Origin: Comamonas sp.
GTDB lineage: Bacteria; Pseudomonadota; Gammaproteobacteria; Burkholderiales; Burkholderiaceae_C
Direction: 5' to 3'
Assembly: GCA_019236485.1 (NCBI GenBank)
Contig: JAFAIY010000158.1
Coordinates: 1 to 8,006 of the forward strand
Length of the DNA stretch: 8,006 bases
Shown here: positions 1 to 5,770 of the stretch, one piece after another
Position numbering within the stretch: position 1 is the stretch's first letter
How the letters are laid out: each line of letters starts with the position of its first letter
Position numbers and translations under genes: made by a program
Notes under the pieces: generated by a model
Databases searched by the model: none
The model's input: only the letters and a program-made list of their open reading frames with translations
Told to the model about the DNA's origin: nothing

Positions 1-1059
1 GGCTCGGCCAGCCAGATCACCCAGCGCTTTGCGCGGGACCGGCGCGAGGCTTTTGACGATGGCTGGAGCGACGAGGCAGAGGAGGCCGCGGCGCTGCCCA
101 CCACGCTGGAGTGGGAGCAGGCCAAGTCGGCGCTGAGCCGCCATGGATCGCCCGATCTGCCGTTTCATCTGGGGCTCAACCCCTACAGAGGTTGTGAGCA
201 CGGCTGCATTTACTGCTATGCGCGGCCCACGCACAGCTATCTGGGCTATTCGCCGGGGCTGGACTTCGAGACGCGGCTGATCGCCAAGCAGAACCTGCCC
301 GAAGTGCTGCGCGCCGAGCTGTCCCGGCCCAGCCATGTGGCCGCGCCCATCATGCTGGGCTCGGTCACCGACTGCTACCAGCCCGTGGAGCGCGAACTGG
401 GCCTGACCCGTCGCGTGATCGAAGTGCTGGCGCAGGCCAGGCATCCGTTTTCCATAGTCACCAAGGGCAGCGGCATAGAGCGCGATCTGGATCTGCTGGC
501 GCCTCTGGCGCAGCGGCATCTGGTGGCGGTCTATGTCACGCTGACCACGCTGCAGCCCGAGCTTGCGCGCCGGCTCGAGCCGCGCGCCGCCGCACCGCAC
601 CGGCGGCTGCGCATGATCCGGACGCTGAGCGAGGCCGGCATACCCGTGGGCGTGAGCCTGGCGCCGCAGATCCCGTTTCTGAACGACGATCTGGAGCAGG
701 TGCTGGCCGCGGCCCATGAGGCGGGTGCCCGCCAGGCTTTCTATGCGGTGCTGCGCCTGCCCTGGGAGGTTGCGCCCCTGTTCGAGGAATGGCTGGGCCT
801 GCATTACCCTGACCGCGCCCAGCGCGTGCTGGAGCGCGTGCGCGATCTGCATGGCATAGACGAGGAGGCCAGGGCCGCAGGCAAGGTCTATGACAGCCGC
901 TTCGGCCAGCGCATGAAGGGCAAGGGGGCCTGGGCCGATATGCTGGCCCAGCGCTTTGCTCTGGCCTGCCGCAAGCTAGGGCTCAATCGCGAGCGCGTCG
1001 AGCTGGACTGCAGCCAGTTTCATCCCAGCCGGCTATCGGCGCAGCAAAGCCTGTTCTAG
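1..1059 (+). CDS. PA0069-family radical SAM protein (SplB-like), 5' end cut off
   Basis: The reading frame is open from the first base of the window to a TAG at 1057-1059, giving 352 visible residues; the start lies upstream. The radical SAM signature CxxxCxxC is present as CEHGCIYC, with Cys codons at 193, 205 and 214; these would ligate the 4Fe-4S cluster that cleaves S-adenosylmethionine. The flanking text (NPYRG before the motif, YARPTHSY after it, then LGSVTDCYQP and FSIVTKGS) matches my memory of the COG1533/SplB-like family often named PA0069. It is related to spore photoproduct lyase but occurs in non-sporulating bacteria, and its substrate is unknown. An internal ATG at 304 lies after the Cys motif, so it cannot be the true start. 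No clear partner gene is visible; the next gene begins 480 bases downstream. Family assignment is confident, function is not. Confidence 0.9.
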   Translation, partial: GSASQITQRFARDRREAFDDGWSDEAEEAAALPTTLEWEQAKSALSRHGSPDLPFHLGLNPYRGCEHGCIYCYARPTHSYLGYSPGLDFETRLIAKQNLPEVLRAELSRPSHVAAPIMLGSVTDCYQPVERELGLTRRVIEVLAQARHPFSIVTKGSGIERDLDLLAPLAQRHLVAVYVTLTTLQPELARRLEPRAAAPHRRLRMIRTLSEAGIPVGVSLAPQIPFLNDDLEQVLAAAHEAGARQAFYAVLRLPWEVAPLFEEWLGLHYPDRAQRVLERVRDLHGIDEEARAAGKVYDSRFGQRMKGKGAWADMLAQRFALACRKLGLNRERVELDCSQFHPSRLSAQQSLF

Positions 1060-1076
1060 GGGCAGGCATAAGACCG

Positions 1077-1098
1077 GGCGCTGCGTGCCGTTAGCGCC
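1077..1098 (+). terminator. Weak hairpin after the radical SAM gene
   Basis: A 6-bp perfect inverted repeat (GGCGCT / AGCGCC, 10-nt loop) starts 17 nt after the radical SAM stop codon. It lacks an immediately following T-run; the nearest is TTTTT at 1120-1125. It could assist termination but does not look like a standard intrinsic terminator. Confidence 0.2.
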
Positions 1099-1321
1099 GA
1101 AATGAGGGCAATTCAGGAAATTTTTAATTGGCGCGGCCATGAAATGGAAAATCTGTATGGACAGTGAAAATATATAGAATGGTTCATTAATTCATATCTG
1201 ATAAGAATATCTGGTGGTTTTTAATAATTATTAAAATTCAATTGATGAAGTTAATTTGGATTTATTTTCAAGAGCGGTTGATTATTTTTTTGCAGATTTA
1301 TCTGAAATATGCAGCGATGGG

Positions 1322-1351
1322 AAAACCATAGAGGTCGGAGGCAAAACCATA
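1322..1351. promoter_or_regulatory. Direct repeat AAAACCATA x2, candidate AraC-family operator
   Basis: AAAACCATA occurs at 1322-1330 and again at 1343-1351, a perfect 9-bp direct repeat with 21 bp start to start, i.e. two helical turns. Paired direct half-sites at about this spacing are the classical arrangement for AraC-family proteins (araI1/araI2). The repeat lies 188 bp upstream of an AraC-family gene and 21 bp upstream of a TTGACA (1373-1378) that has no good -10 partner, as an activator-dependent promoter might. That the neighbouring regulator binds here is inference. Confidence 0.35.
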
Positions 1352-1460
1352 TTTGCCGGATCGCGCCATTTCTTGACATTGCATGCTAGGCCGCGGCGAT
1401 CCGATGTATCGACTGACTCCCGCGGCAGGGCTTGATGGCCGGGCCTACGCATATACCCGA

Positions 1461-1489
1461 TTGACGCAGATCAATCAAGCTCATACAAA
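1461..1489 (+). promoter_or_regulatory. Candidate sigma-70 promoter for the AraC-type gene
   Basis: TTGACG at 1461-1466 (5 of 6 to the -35 consensus) is separated by 17 bp from TACAAA at 1484-1489 (4 of 6 to the -10 consensus). Transcription would begin near 1496, leaving a leader of roughly 45 nt before the ATG at 1540. It is the best-spaced promoter-like pair I found in this intergenic region. Confidence 0.4.
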
Positions 1490-1539
1490 GATGCTGCCGG
1501 ATCAAGGCTTCTGTTTTTGGATTCACCAGTGGGTTTGCA

Positions 1540-2562
1540 ATGAATCAGCTCAGCGTTCGCAATATCAGCCTCAAGAAATATGCACAGGTGGCAGGCGATC
1601 TTGGCATTGATCAGTCACGCATGTTTCGCCAGGTCGGCCTGGAGCCCAGCTGGATGCAGGCCGCGGAAATCCGGGTGCCGGAAACCAATTTTGCGCATTT
1701 GTTGCAGACCACCTCCCATGCTGCCGATAATGCGGCCGTGGGCCTGTTAATGGGCGCGCTGTGGAAACTGTCCGATTTCGGCTATCTGAGCCTGGCGCTA
1801 CAGCATCAGCCCAGTCTGGGCCGGGCGATTGCCACGCTTGCCGAGTATTCGCATCTGCTGAGCAGCACCATCTGCGTCAACGTCGTGCGGCAGAACAATA
1901 TCGCCATCATCCAGCTACATCTGACCACGGGCCGCGAGCAGCCCGGCCGTCACCCGGTGGAGCTGGGCATGGCGGTTCTGCAGGCCCTGTGCCGCCATCA
2001 GCTCGGCAGCCGCTGGAGTCCGATCAGCACGCATTTCACCCATGACGCGCCGTCCAGCACCGTGCAGCACCGGCGCATTTTTGGCTCGGACCTGGTCTTC
2101 GATTCCGATTTCGACGGTCTGGTGCTGTCCTGCGCCGACCTGGACCGGCTCAACCCCGGCTATGACGCGAGCATGGAGCAGTATGCGCGCCACTTTCTCG
2201 ACACCATGGCGCCGGCGCAAGCCCGGACCGATATCGAGCAGCAGGTCAAGCTCGCGATTCAGGCCCTGCTGCCCCATGGCCGCTACAGCATCGCCCAGGT
2301 CGCCAGTGCCATGGGTTTCAGCACGCGCTCGCTGCAGCGCAATCTGGAGAGTTCGGGCACCAGCTTTCAGCTGGCGCTGAATGCGGTGCGCAACCAGACC
2401 GCCATCCGGGCGCTGAGGAACCCGCGCCTGTCCATCAACGAGGTGGCCATGCAGACCGGTTTTTCCGAGAACAGCTCGTTCACGCGCTGGTTCAATGCGG
2501 AATTCAAGCAAAGCCCCAGCAGCTGGCGCACAGCGAATCTGGCCGGCGCCATCGTGAACTGA
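1540..2562 (+). CDS. AraC-family transcriptional regulator (arabinose-binding-like N-domain)
   Basis: A 340-residue DNA-binding regulator. Residues about 15-205 resemble the N-terminal ligand-sensing domain shared by many 330-350 aa AraC-type regulators (Pfam Arabinose_bd type, as I recall it; substrates vary). Residues about 232-332 form the AraC/XylS DNA-binding domain with two helix-turn-helix units: near 250-270 (SIAQVASAMGFSTRSLQRNL) and near 298-318 (SINEVAMQTGFSENSSFTRW), followed by the typical P-x-x-WR ending (PSSWR, 326-330). Length and architecture are normal. The ATG at 1540 is preceded only by a weak purine stretch (GTGGG), but no better start exists in frame. The gene converges on the receptor/dioxygenase pair and ends 72 nt from the receptor stop. 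It may control that pair or an unseen pathway; the sequence does not settle this. Confidence 0.92.
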   Translation: MNQLSVRNISLKKYAQVAGDLGIDQSRMFRQVGLEPSWMQAAEIRVPETNFAHLLQTTSHAADNAAVGLLMGALWKLSDFGYLSLALQHQPSLGRAIATLAEYSHLLSSTICVNVVRQNNIAIIQLHLTTGREQPGRHPVELGMAVLQALCRHQLGSRWSPISTHFTHDAPSSTVQHRRIFGSDLVFDSDFDGLVLSCADLDRLNPGYDASMEQYARHFLDTMAPAQARTDIEQQVKLAIQALLPHGRYSIAQVASAMGFSTRSLQRNLESSGTSFQLALNAVRNQTAIRALRNPRLSINEVAMQTGFSENSSFTRWFNAEFKQSPSSWRTANLAGAIVN

Positions 2563-2580
2563 AGTTCGCTCTAGGCCGGA

Positions 2581-2623
2581 AAAGCACAAGGCCGGAGCCA
2601 TGGCGGCTCCGGCCTTGTGCTTT
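2581..2623. terminator. Bidirectional intrinsic terminator between convergent genes
   Basis: A perfect 19-bp inverted repeat: arms 2581-2599 and 2605-2623, with loop ATGGC. The stem has a GC-rich core (GGCCGGAGCC) and A/T outer pairs, so the arm itself supplies three T residues on the plus strand, and the minus strand reads four T residues from 2583 to 2580. It sits between the stops of the AraC-type gene (2562, +) and the receptor gene (2635, -), so it can serve both. Confidence 0.85.
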
Positions 2624-2634
2624 AGGCTCCGGGT

Positions 2635-3630
2635 TTACTGCGGCTGGTAGTCTATGGATTTCAGCAGTGCCTGCTGGCGCTGGTAGGCCTGCTGCAGATC
2701 TTTCATCAGCGTTTCGGGCGTGGCGTCGGTGCCGGATTCCATGCCCATCTCCCTGACCCTGGCCTCGACCTGGGGCTGCTTGAAATACTGCAGCGCAATG
2801 TTCCTGACCCGGGTCTGCACCTCGGCCGGAATATCGGGCCGCGACCAGACGCCGAACCAGCTCACGTCGGCCAGCTGCGGATAGCCCAGCTCCTTGAAGG
2901 TGGGCACCTCCGGCAGCTGCCCCATGCGTGTGGGGTAGTTCACGGCCAGGGCCTTGATCTTGCCGGCCTTGATCAGCGGCAAAGAGGTGGTGAGCCCGTC
3001 CATCATGAGCCGTATATGCCCGCCCATCAGATCGGTGAGCGCCGGCGGCGAGCCCTTGTAGCCCAGGTGCTTCATATTGATGCCCAGCAGTTGGCCCAGC
3101 AGCATGCCCGAGGTGTGGCCGCGCATGCCGGTGGCATAGGAGGCGAAGTCCAGCCCGTCGGCCTGCTTCTTGCCGTAGTCGCTGAGCTGCTGCAGATTGT
3201 TGGCCGGGAACTCCTTGTTGGCCACCAGCACCATGCCGTTGCGGCTGAGCTGGGCCAGCGGCATCAGGTCCTTGAACGGCTGGTAGTGGACCTTGTAGGC
3301 CAGCGGTGTTTCGCTGACGATGCCGCCCTGTATCAGCAGGAAAGTGTGGGCGTCCTTGCCGTTGTTGAGCAGATCCGTCACGGCCAGCACGCCGGCGGCT
3401 CCGGGCTTGGACTCCACGATCACCGGCTTGCCCAGCTGTTTCTGCAGGCCGTCGGCGAGCAGGCGCGCCAGAGAGTCCGCATTGCCTCCGGCCGGCCCGC
3501 CCACCACCAGGCGAATGGGCTTGCTGGGCCAGACCGAAGCTTGTGCGTGGGCAGAAAACGAGACTACGGCGCCCGCCAGGCTCAGGCAGCTCCCTAGCGC
3601 CACGGCCTTCCATTGCATTCTTTGATTCAT
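2635..3630 (-). CDS. Bug/TctC-family periplasmic solute-binding receptor
   Basis: Predicted secreted receptor of 331 residues, of the type that feeds tripartite tricarboxylate transporters or acts as a sensor in Bordetella/Comamonadaceae. A signal peptide is clear: positive start, hydrophobic stretch about 9-25, and an AHA|Q or AQA|S cleavage site near residue 30. The mature protein opens with WPSKPIRLVVGGPAGGNADS (34-53), the typical Bug start, followed by GKPVIVESKPGAAG (67-80) and YKGSPPALTDLMGGHI (191-206), also family landmarks. The frame is open upstream to 3732, but the start at 3630 is preferred: AAGGGG lies 6 nt before it and only this start gives an N-terminal signal peptide. It lies 28 nt downstream of the dioxygenase gene, very likely in one transcript. 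No TctA or TctB gene is visible, so it would depend on a membrane unit elsewhere. The ligand is not predictable; family members bind carboxylates, amides and aromatic acids. Confidence 0.93.
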   Translation of the reverse strand: MNQRMQWKAVALGSCLSLAGAVVSFSAHAQASVWPSKPIRLVVGGPAGGNADSLARLLADGLQKQLGKPVIVESKPGAAGVLAVTDLLNNGKDAHTFLLIQGGIVSETPLAYKVHYQPFKDLMPLAQLSRNGMVLVANKEFPANNLQQLSDYGKKQADGLDFASYATGMRGHTSGMLLGQLLGINMKHLGYKGSPPALTDLMGGHIRLMMDGLTTSLPLIKAGKIKALAVNYPTRMGQLPEVPTFKELGYPQLADVSWFGVWSRPDIPAEVQTRVRNIALQYFKQPQVEARVREMGMESGTDATPETLMKDLQQAYQRQQALLKSIDYQPQ

Positions 3631-3636
3631 CGTCGT

Positions 3637-3642
3637 CCCCTT
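3637..3642 (-). promoter_or_regulatory. Ribosome binding site of the receptor gene
   Basis: AAGGGG read on the minus strand, 6 nt before the ATG at 3630. It decides the start against a 34-codon upstream extension and lies in the short gap after the dioxygenase stop. Confidence 0.7.
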
Positions 3643-3658
3643 GATGCGTGATCTATGG

Positions 3659-4501
3659 TCAGAAGGGGCGGTCGCCCATGATGGCCGTGCGTTCCATCTT
3701 GCGCGGATCGGGCCAGTAGTCCTGCACCGCATAGTGCTGGGTGCAGCGGTTGTCCCACATGGCCACGCTATTGGGCTGCCAGCGAAAGCGCACCTGATAC
3801 TCGGGAATGGCGGCCTGGCTTTGCAGATAGCTCAGCAGCAGTGCGGCGCCCGGCGTCTTGTCCTGCCCATAGCGCACATTGTCGGGCGTATGGTAGTTGG
3901 CGAAATGCGTGGAGAAGCCGCACACATAAAGGATTTTTTCGCCGGTCTCGGGGTGGGTGCGCACCACGGGATGCTCCACCATGGGGTTCTGGCGCGCGAG
4001 CTCATGGCGCTTTTCCTCGGGCATGGTGGCGCCGAAGGAGTGCTCGATGCTGCACTTGACCTTGAGGTGGTTGATCTTGGCCTTGATGTCCTCGGGCAGA
4101 TGCCTGTAGGCCTCGGCCATATTGACCCAGATGGTGTCGCCGCCGTCGGGCGGGCATTCTATGCAGCGCAGCACGCAGCCCATGGGCGGCTTTTCGCGCC
4201 ATTGGCCATCGGTGTGATAGCTGTTCTCGTAGTTCTCGCGCTTGTCGTTGCGATAGATCTGGACCAGGCCGGGGTGGTCGGGGTCGCTGCCCGCCACGGG
4301 GTGATCCTCGAGATCGCCGAAGTAGCGGGCAAATGCCACATGCTCGGCACGCGTGATTTCCTGGTTGCGGAAAAACAGCACCTTGTGCTGCAGCAGCAGG
4401 CTTTTGATTTCCTCGGCCAGAGCGCTGCTGCGCGATGCCTCTCCAAGGTCCACACCCGAAACCACGGCACCGATGGTGCGGGTCAGTTTTTCGACTTGCA
4501 T
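3659..4501 (-). CDS. TauD/TfdA-family Fe(II)/2-oxoglutarate-dependent dioxygenase
   Basis: A 280-residue cytoplasmic dioxygenase that would couple oxidative decarboxylation of 2-oxoglutarate to hydroxylation of a substrate, often with loss of sulfite or another group. The iron-binding facial triad is intact: H96 and D98 (in SYHTDGQW) and H256 (in NRCTQHYAVQDYW). R271 lies 15 residues after the distal His, where family members bind the 2-oxoglutarate carboxylate. The N-terminal IGAVVSGVDLGE (10-21) and LFFRNQ (42-47) are typical of the family, and the length equals that of E. coli TauD. The frame is open to 4618, but the ATG at 4501 has AAAGGAG 5 nt upstream and begins exactly where family members begin. 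It is first in a probable two-gene unit with the Bug-type receptor. The substrate cannot be read from sequence: taurine, other sulfonates, sulfate esters, aryloxyacids and carboxylates are all used in this family. Confidence 0.92.
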   Translation of the reverse strand: MQVEKLTRTIGAVVSGVDLGEASRSSALAEEIKSLLLQHKVLFFRNQEITRAEHVAFARYFGDLEDHPVAGSDPDHPGLVQIYRNDKRENYENSYHTDGQWREKPPMGCVLRCIECPPDGGDTIWVNMAEAYRHLPEDIKAKINHLKVKCSIEHSFGATMPEEKRHELARQNPMVEHPVVRTHPETGEKILYVCGFSTHFANYHTPDNVRYGQDKTPGAALLLSYLQSQAAIPEYQVRFRWQPNSVAMWDNRCTQHYAVQDYWPDPRKMERTAIMGDRPF

Positions 4502-4748
4502 GACGTCTCCTTTGTTCTGATCTGCCTGACACCCATCGGGAGCCGCTCCGGCCAGGGTGCGGCTTCCGATTTTCGTGTGCGGGCACAGGGCCCGCAAAGG
4601 CGAGGCTTGCAGCGGCAAATCTCATCCTTGAGCACCGTGCAGTGCCGCGGCATCTGGCGCTGCACGATGTCAAAAATTCTCGGACCACAGCTCCCGGACG
4701 GCTTGACCAATCACGCCAGCTTCTTAACCGTTGCGAAGCTCAGCCGGC
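4502..4748 (-). promoter_or_regulatory. Leader/control region of the dioxygenase-receptor unit
   Basis: This 247-bp gap separates the LysR stop from the dioxygenase start, both on the minus strand. It contains an inverted repeat CGTGCAG (4636-4642) / CTGCACG (4660-4666) with a 17-bp spacer, inside which lies the 10-bp perfect palindrome TGCCGCGGCA (4643-4652). On the minus strand a TTGACA sits at 4673-4668, immediately beside the repeat, but I find no good -10 at 16-18 bp. Also present are AGCTTC/GAAGCT (4718-4723/4735-4740) just after the LysR gene and a small hairpin GCGGGC/GCCCGC (4579-4584/4590-4595) in what would be the mRNA leader. The gap suggests a separate promoter and a regulator site overlapping it. 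Confidence 0.4.
4507..4513 (-). promoter_or_regulatory. Ribosome binding site of the dioxygenase gene
   Basis: AAAGGAG on the minus strand, 5 nt before the ATG at 4501. It is a strong match to the anti-Shine-Dalgarno sequence and rules out the 39-codon upstream extension. Confidence 0.8.
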
Positions 4749-5624
4749 TCAGGGCCGCAGCGTGCTGCCGTCTTCGATAGCGCGCAGAAAGGAACGCACG
4801 AGCAGGCTCTCGGCGCGCTCCCGCATGCAATACACATAGGTGGTGGTGCTGGCCGGCTCGCCCGCAATGCGCAGTGGCTTGAAGCGTGGGTCGGGAATGA
4901 ACTCGGCCTCTGACACGGCGCCTATGCCCAGGCCGCGCGCCACGGCCTCGCGTATGGCTTCGCGGCTGCCTATCTCCAGCTGCGTGCGCGGCTTGACGCC
5001 CGCAGCCCGCAGCGCTGTTTCCAGCGCCGCGCGCGTGGTCGAGCCATGCTCGCGCAGCAGCAGCGGCTGGTCCTGCAGCGCGCCGATCTCTACCTGCTCG
5101 TGCCGCGCCAGAGGGTGATCGCGATGGGCGAAAAGAATGATGGCGTGGCGTGCGTATTCGCGCACCACCAGCTCGGGCCGCTCATAGAGGCCGGCGAGCA
5201 CCGCCACATCGGTGCTGTAGTGCTCGAGGTCCTGCAGCACCTGCTGCGAGTTGCCCATGCGTATGGACAGCTGCATGCCGGGGTGGCGTGCGCTGTAGGC
5301 GGCCACCATCTCTATCACATGGAACGGCCCCACGGCGCCTATCTTGAGTTCGCCCTGGTTGAGCTGGCCCGAGTCGCGCAGGAAGAAATCGGCCTCGGCC
5401 TCGAGCGCCAGCAGCTTCTGCGCGAGCGCCAGCAGCTTGTGTCCCGCGGCCGTCAGCGACATGCGGTAGCCCTGGCGATGAAACAGCTCGATCTGGCTTT
5501 GCCGCTCCATGGTGGCGATCTGGCTGGATACGGTGGGCTGGCTGACTCCCAGTGCCCGGGCCGCGGCGCTCAGGCTGCCATGCTGGGCCACGGCGATGAA
5601 GGCGCGGTAGCGGGCGGTACTCAT
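4749..5624 (-). CDS. LysR-family regulator, 2-aminoethylphosphonate-associated type
   Basis: A 291-residue LysR-type regulator. The N-terminal winged helix-turn-helix covers about 4-62, with recognition region GSLSAAARALGVSQPTVSSQ (16-35). The C-terminal inducer-binding domain follows a linker helix containing EAEADFFLRDSGQL (75-88). That segment, together with RMGNSQQVLQ (122-131), EIGSREAIREAVARGLG (217-233) and YVYCMRER (263-270), resembles the LysR subfamily found beside 2-aminoethylphosphonate genes (TIGR03339, phn_lysR, recalled from memory and not searched). It is divergent from the phn-type transporter, with 146 bp between start codons, the usual arrangement for a LysR protein activating its neighbour and repressing itself. 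The ATG at 5624 is the natural start; the ribosome binding site is weak (GAGATG about 8 nt upstream). A LysR regulator of phosphite use (PtxE) is a functional alternative. Confidence 0.88.
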   Translation of the reverse strand: MSTARYRAFIAVAQHGSLSAAARALGVSQPTVSSQIATMERQSQIELFHRQGYRMSLTAAGHKLLALAQKLLALEAEADFFLRDSGQLNQGELKIGAVGPFHVIEMVAAYSARHPGMQLSIRMGNSQQVLQDLEHYSTDVAVLAGLYERPELVVREYARHAIILFAHRDHPLARHEQVEIGALQDQPLLLREHGSTTRAALETALRAAGVKPRTQLEIGSREAIREAVARGLGIGAVSEAEFIPDPRFKPLRIAGEPASTTTYVYCMRERAESLLVRSFLRAIEDGSTLRP

Positions 5625-5770
5625 GAAAAAAACATCTCAAGGTTTGATCGATAGAAGCTCTGAAAACCGATTCTGAAACTTTCACATGACCGAAATATGT
5701 CCTCCCTAGCATTCACTCCAACGCATCGCAGACCGCGCTGCGAATGATCGAAATGCAAAGGATGAACTCC
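5625..5770. promoter_or_regulatory. Divergent LysR/phnD promoter-operator region
   Basis: The 146-bp region between the two divergent starts. It has a direct repeat TCTGAAA at 5659-5665 and 5672-5678 (13 bp start to start), an inverted repeat GAAA-C-TTTC at 5675-5683, and a further GAAA at 5692-5695. Together these give regularly placed GAAA/TTTC elements over about 40 bp. A LysR protein would be expected to bind such a region. I could not identify a convincing -35/-10 pair in either direction, nor a clear tandem Pho box (CTGTCAT-like repeats). Confidence 0.45.
5757..5762 (+). promoter_or_regulatory. Ribosome binding site of the phnD-like gene
   Basis: AAAGGA, 8 nt before the ATG at 5771. 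Upstream in-frame ATGs at 5744, 5753 and 5762 precede or overlap this site, so it favours 5771 as the start. Confidence 0.65.

Larger units (their letters stand above)
1060..1539. other. Gene-less AT-rich intergenic region
   Basis: I see no convincing gene in these 480 bases. By hand count 1141-1320 has 48 G/C in 180 bases (about 27%), against clearly GC-rich genes on both sides. Contents: a weak inverted repeat just after the radical SAM stop (GGCGCT at 1077-1082 with AGCGCC at 1093-1098, no adjacent T-run); a 7-bp direct repeat ATATCTG at 1194-1200 and 1207-1213; a 9-bp direct repeat AAAACCATA at 1322-1330 and 1343-1351; an isolated TTGACA at 1373-1378; and a better promoter candidate at 1461-1489. 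The only small ORFs (28 codons from 1245, and one from 1383 that runs into the AraC gene) lack a ribosome binding site. It is probably the control region of the AraC-type gene, possibly with a degraded or foreign segment. Confidence 0.75.

Noticed and set aside
1245..1331. 28-codon ORF in the AT-rich island (hydrophobic small protein?)
   Set aside because: It is moderately hydrophobic, but there is no ribosome binding site before the ATG, the flanking sequence is AT-rich where chance composition is biased to such residues, and it overlaps the direct repeat candidate.
1383..1610. 75-codon plus-strand ORF upstream of the AraC-type gene
   Set aside because: It overlaps the first 70 bases of the AraC-type gene in another frame, has no ribosome binding site, and its product shows no recognisable features.
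1915..2601. 228-codon ORF antisense to the AraC-type gene
   Set aside because: Its open frame follows from the GC-rich codon pattern of the AraC-type gene, whose two helix-turn-helix units are clearly real on the plus strand.
2504..3613. 369-codon minus-strand ORF overlapping the receptor gene
   Set aside because: It is a frame-shifted reading of the receptor gene with a Gly/Arg/Ala/Gln-rich product; the frame with signal peptide and Bug motifs is the real one.
2635..3732. Longer start (3732) for the receptor gene
   Set aside because: It would place 34 Arg-rich residues before the signal peptide and overlap the dioxygenase coding end; the ATG at 3630 has a proper ribosome binding site.
3641..4780. 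379-codon plus-strand ORF opposite the dioxygenase gene
   Set aside because: It is longer than the real gene but lacks family motifs and a ribosome binding site. The minus strand encodes an intact iron-binding triad with a strong ribosome binding site.
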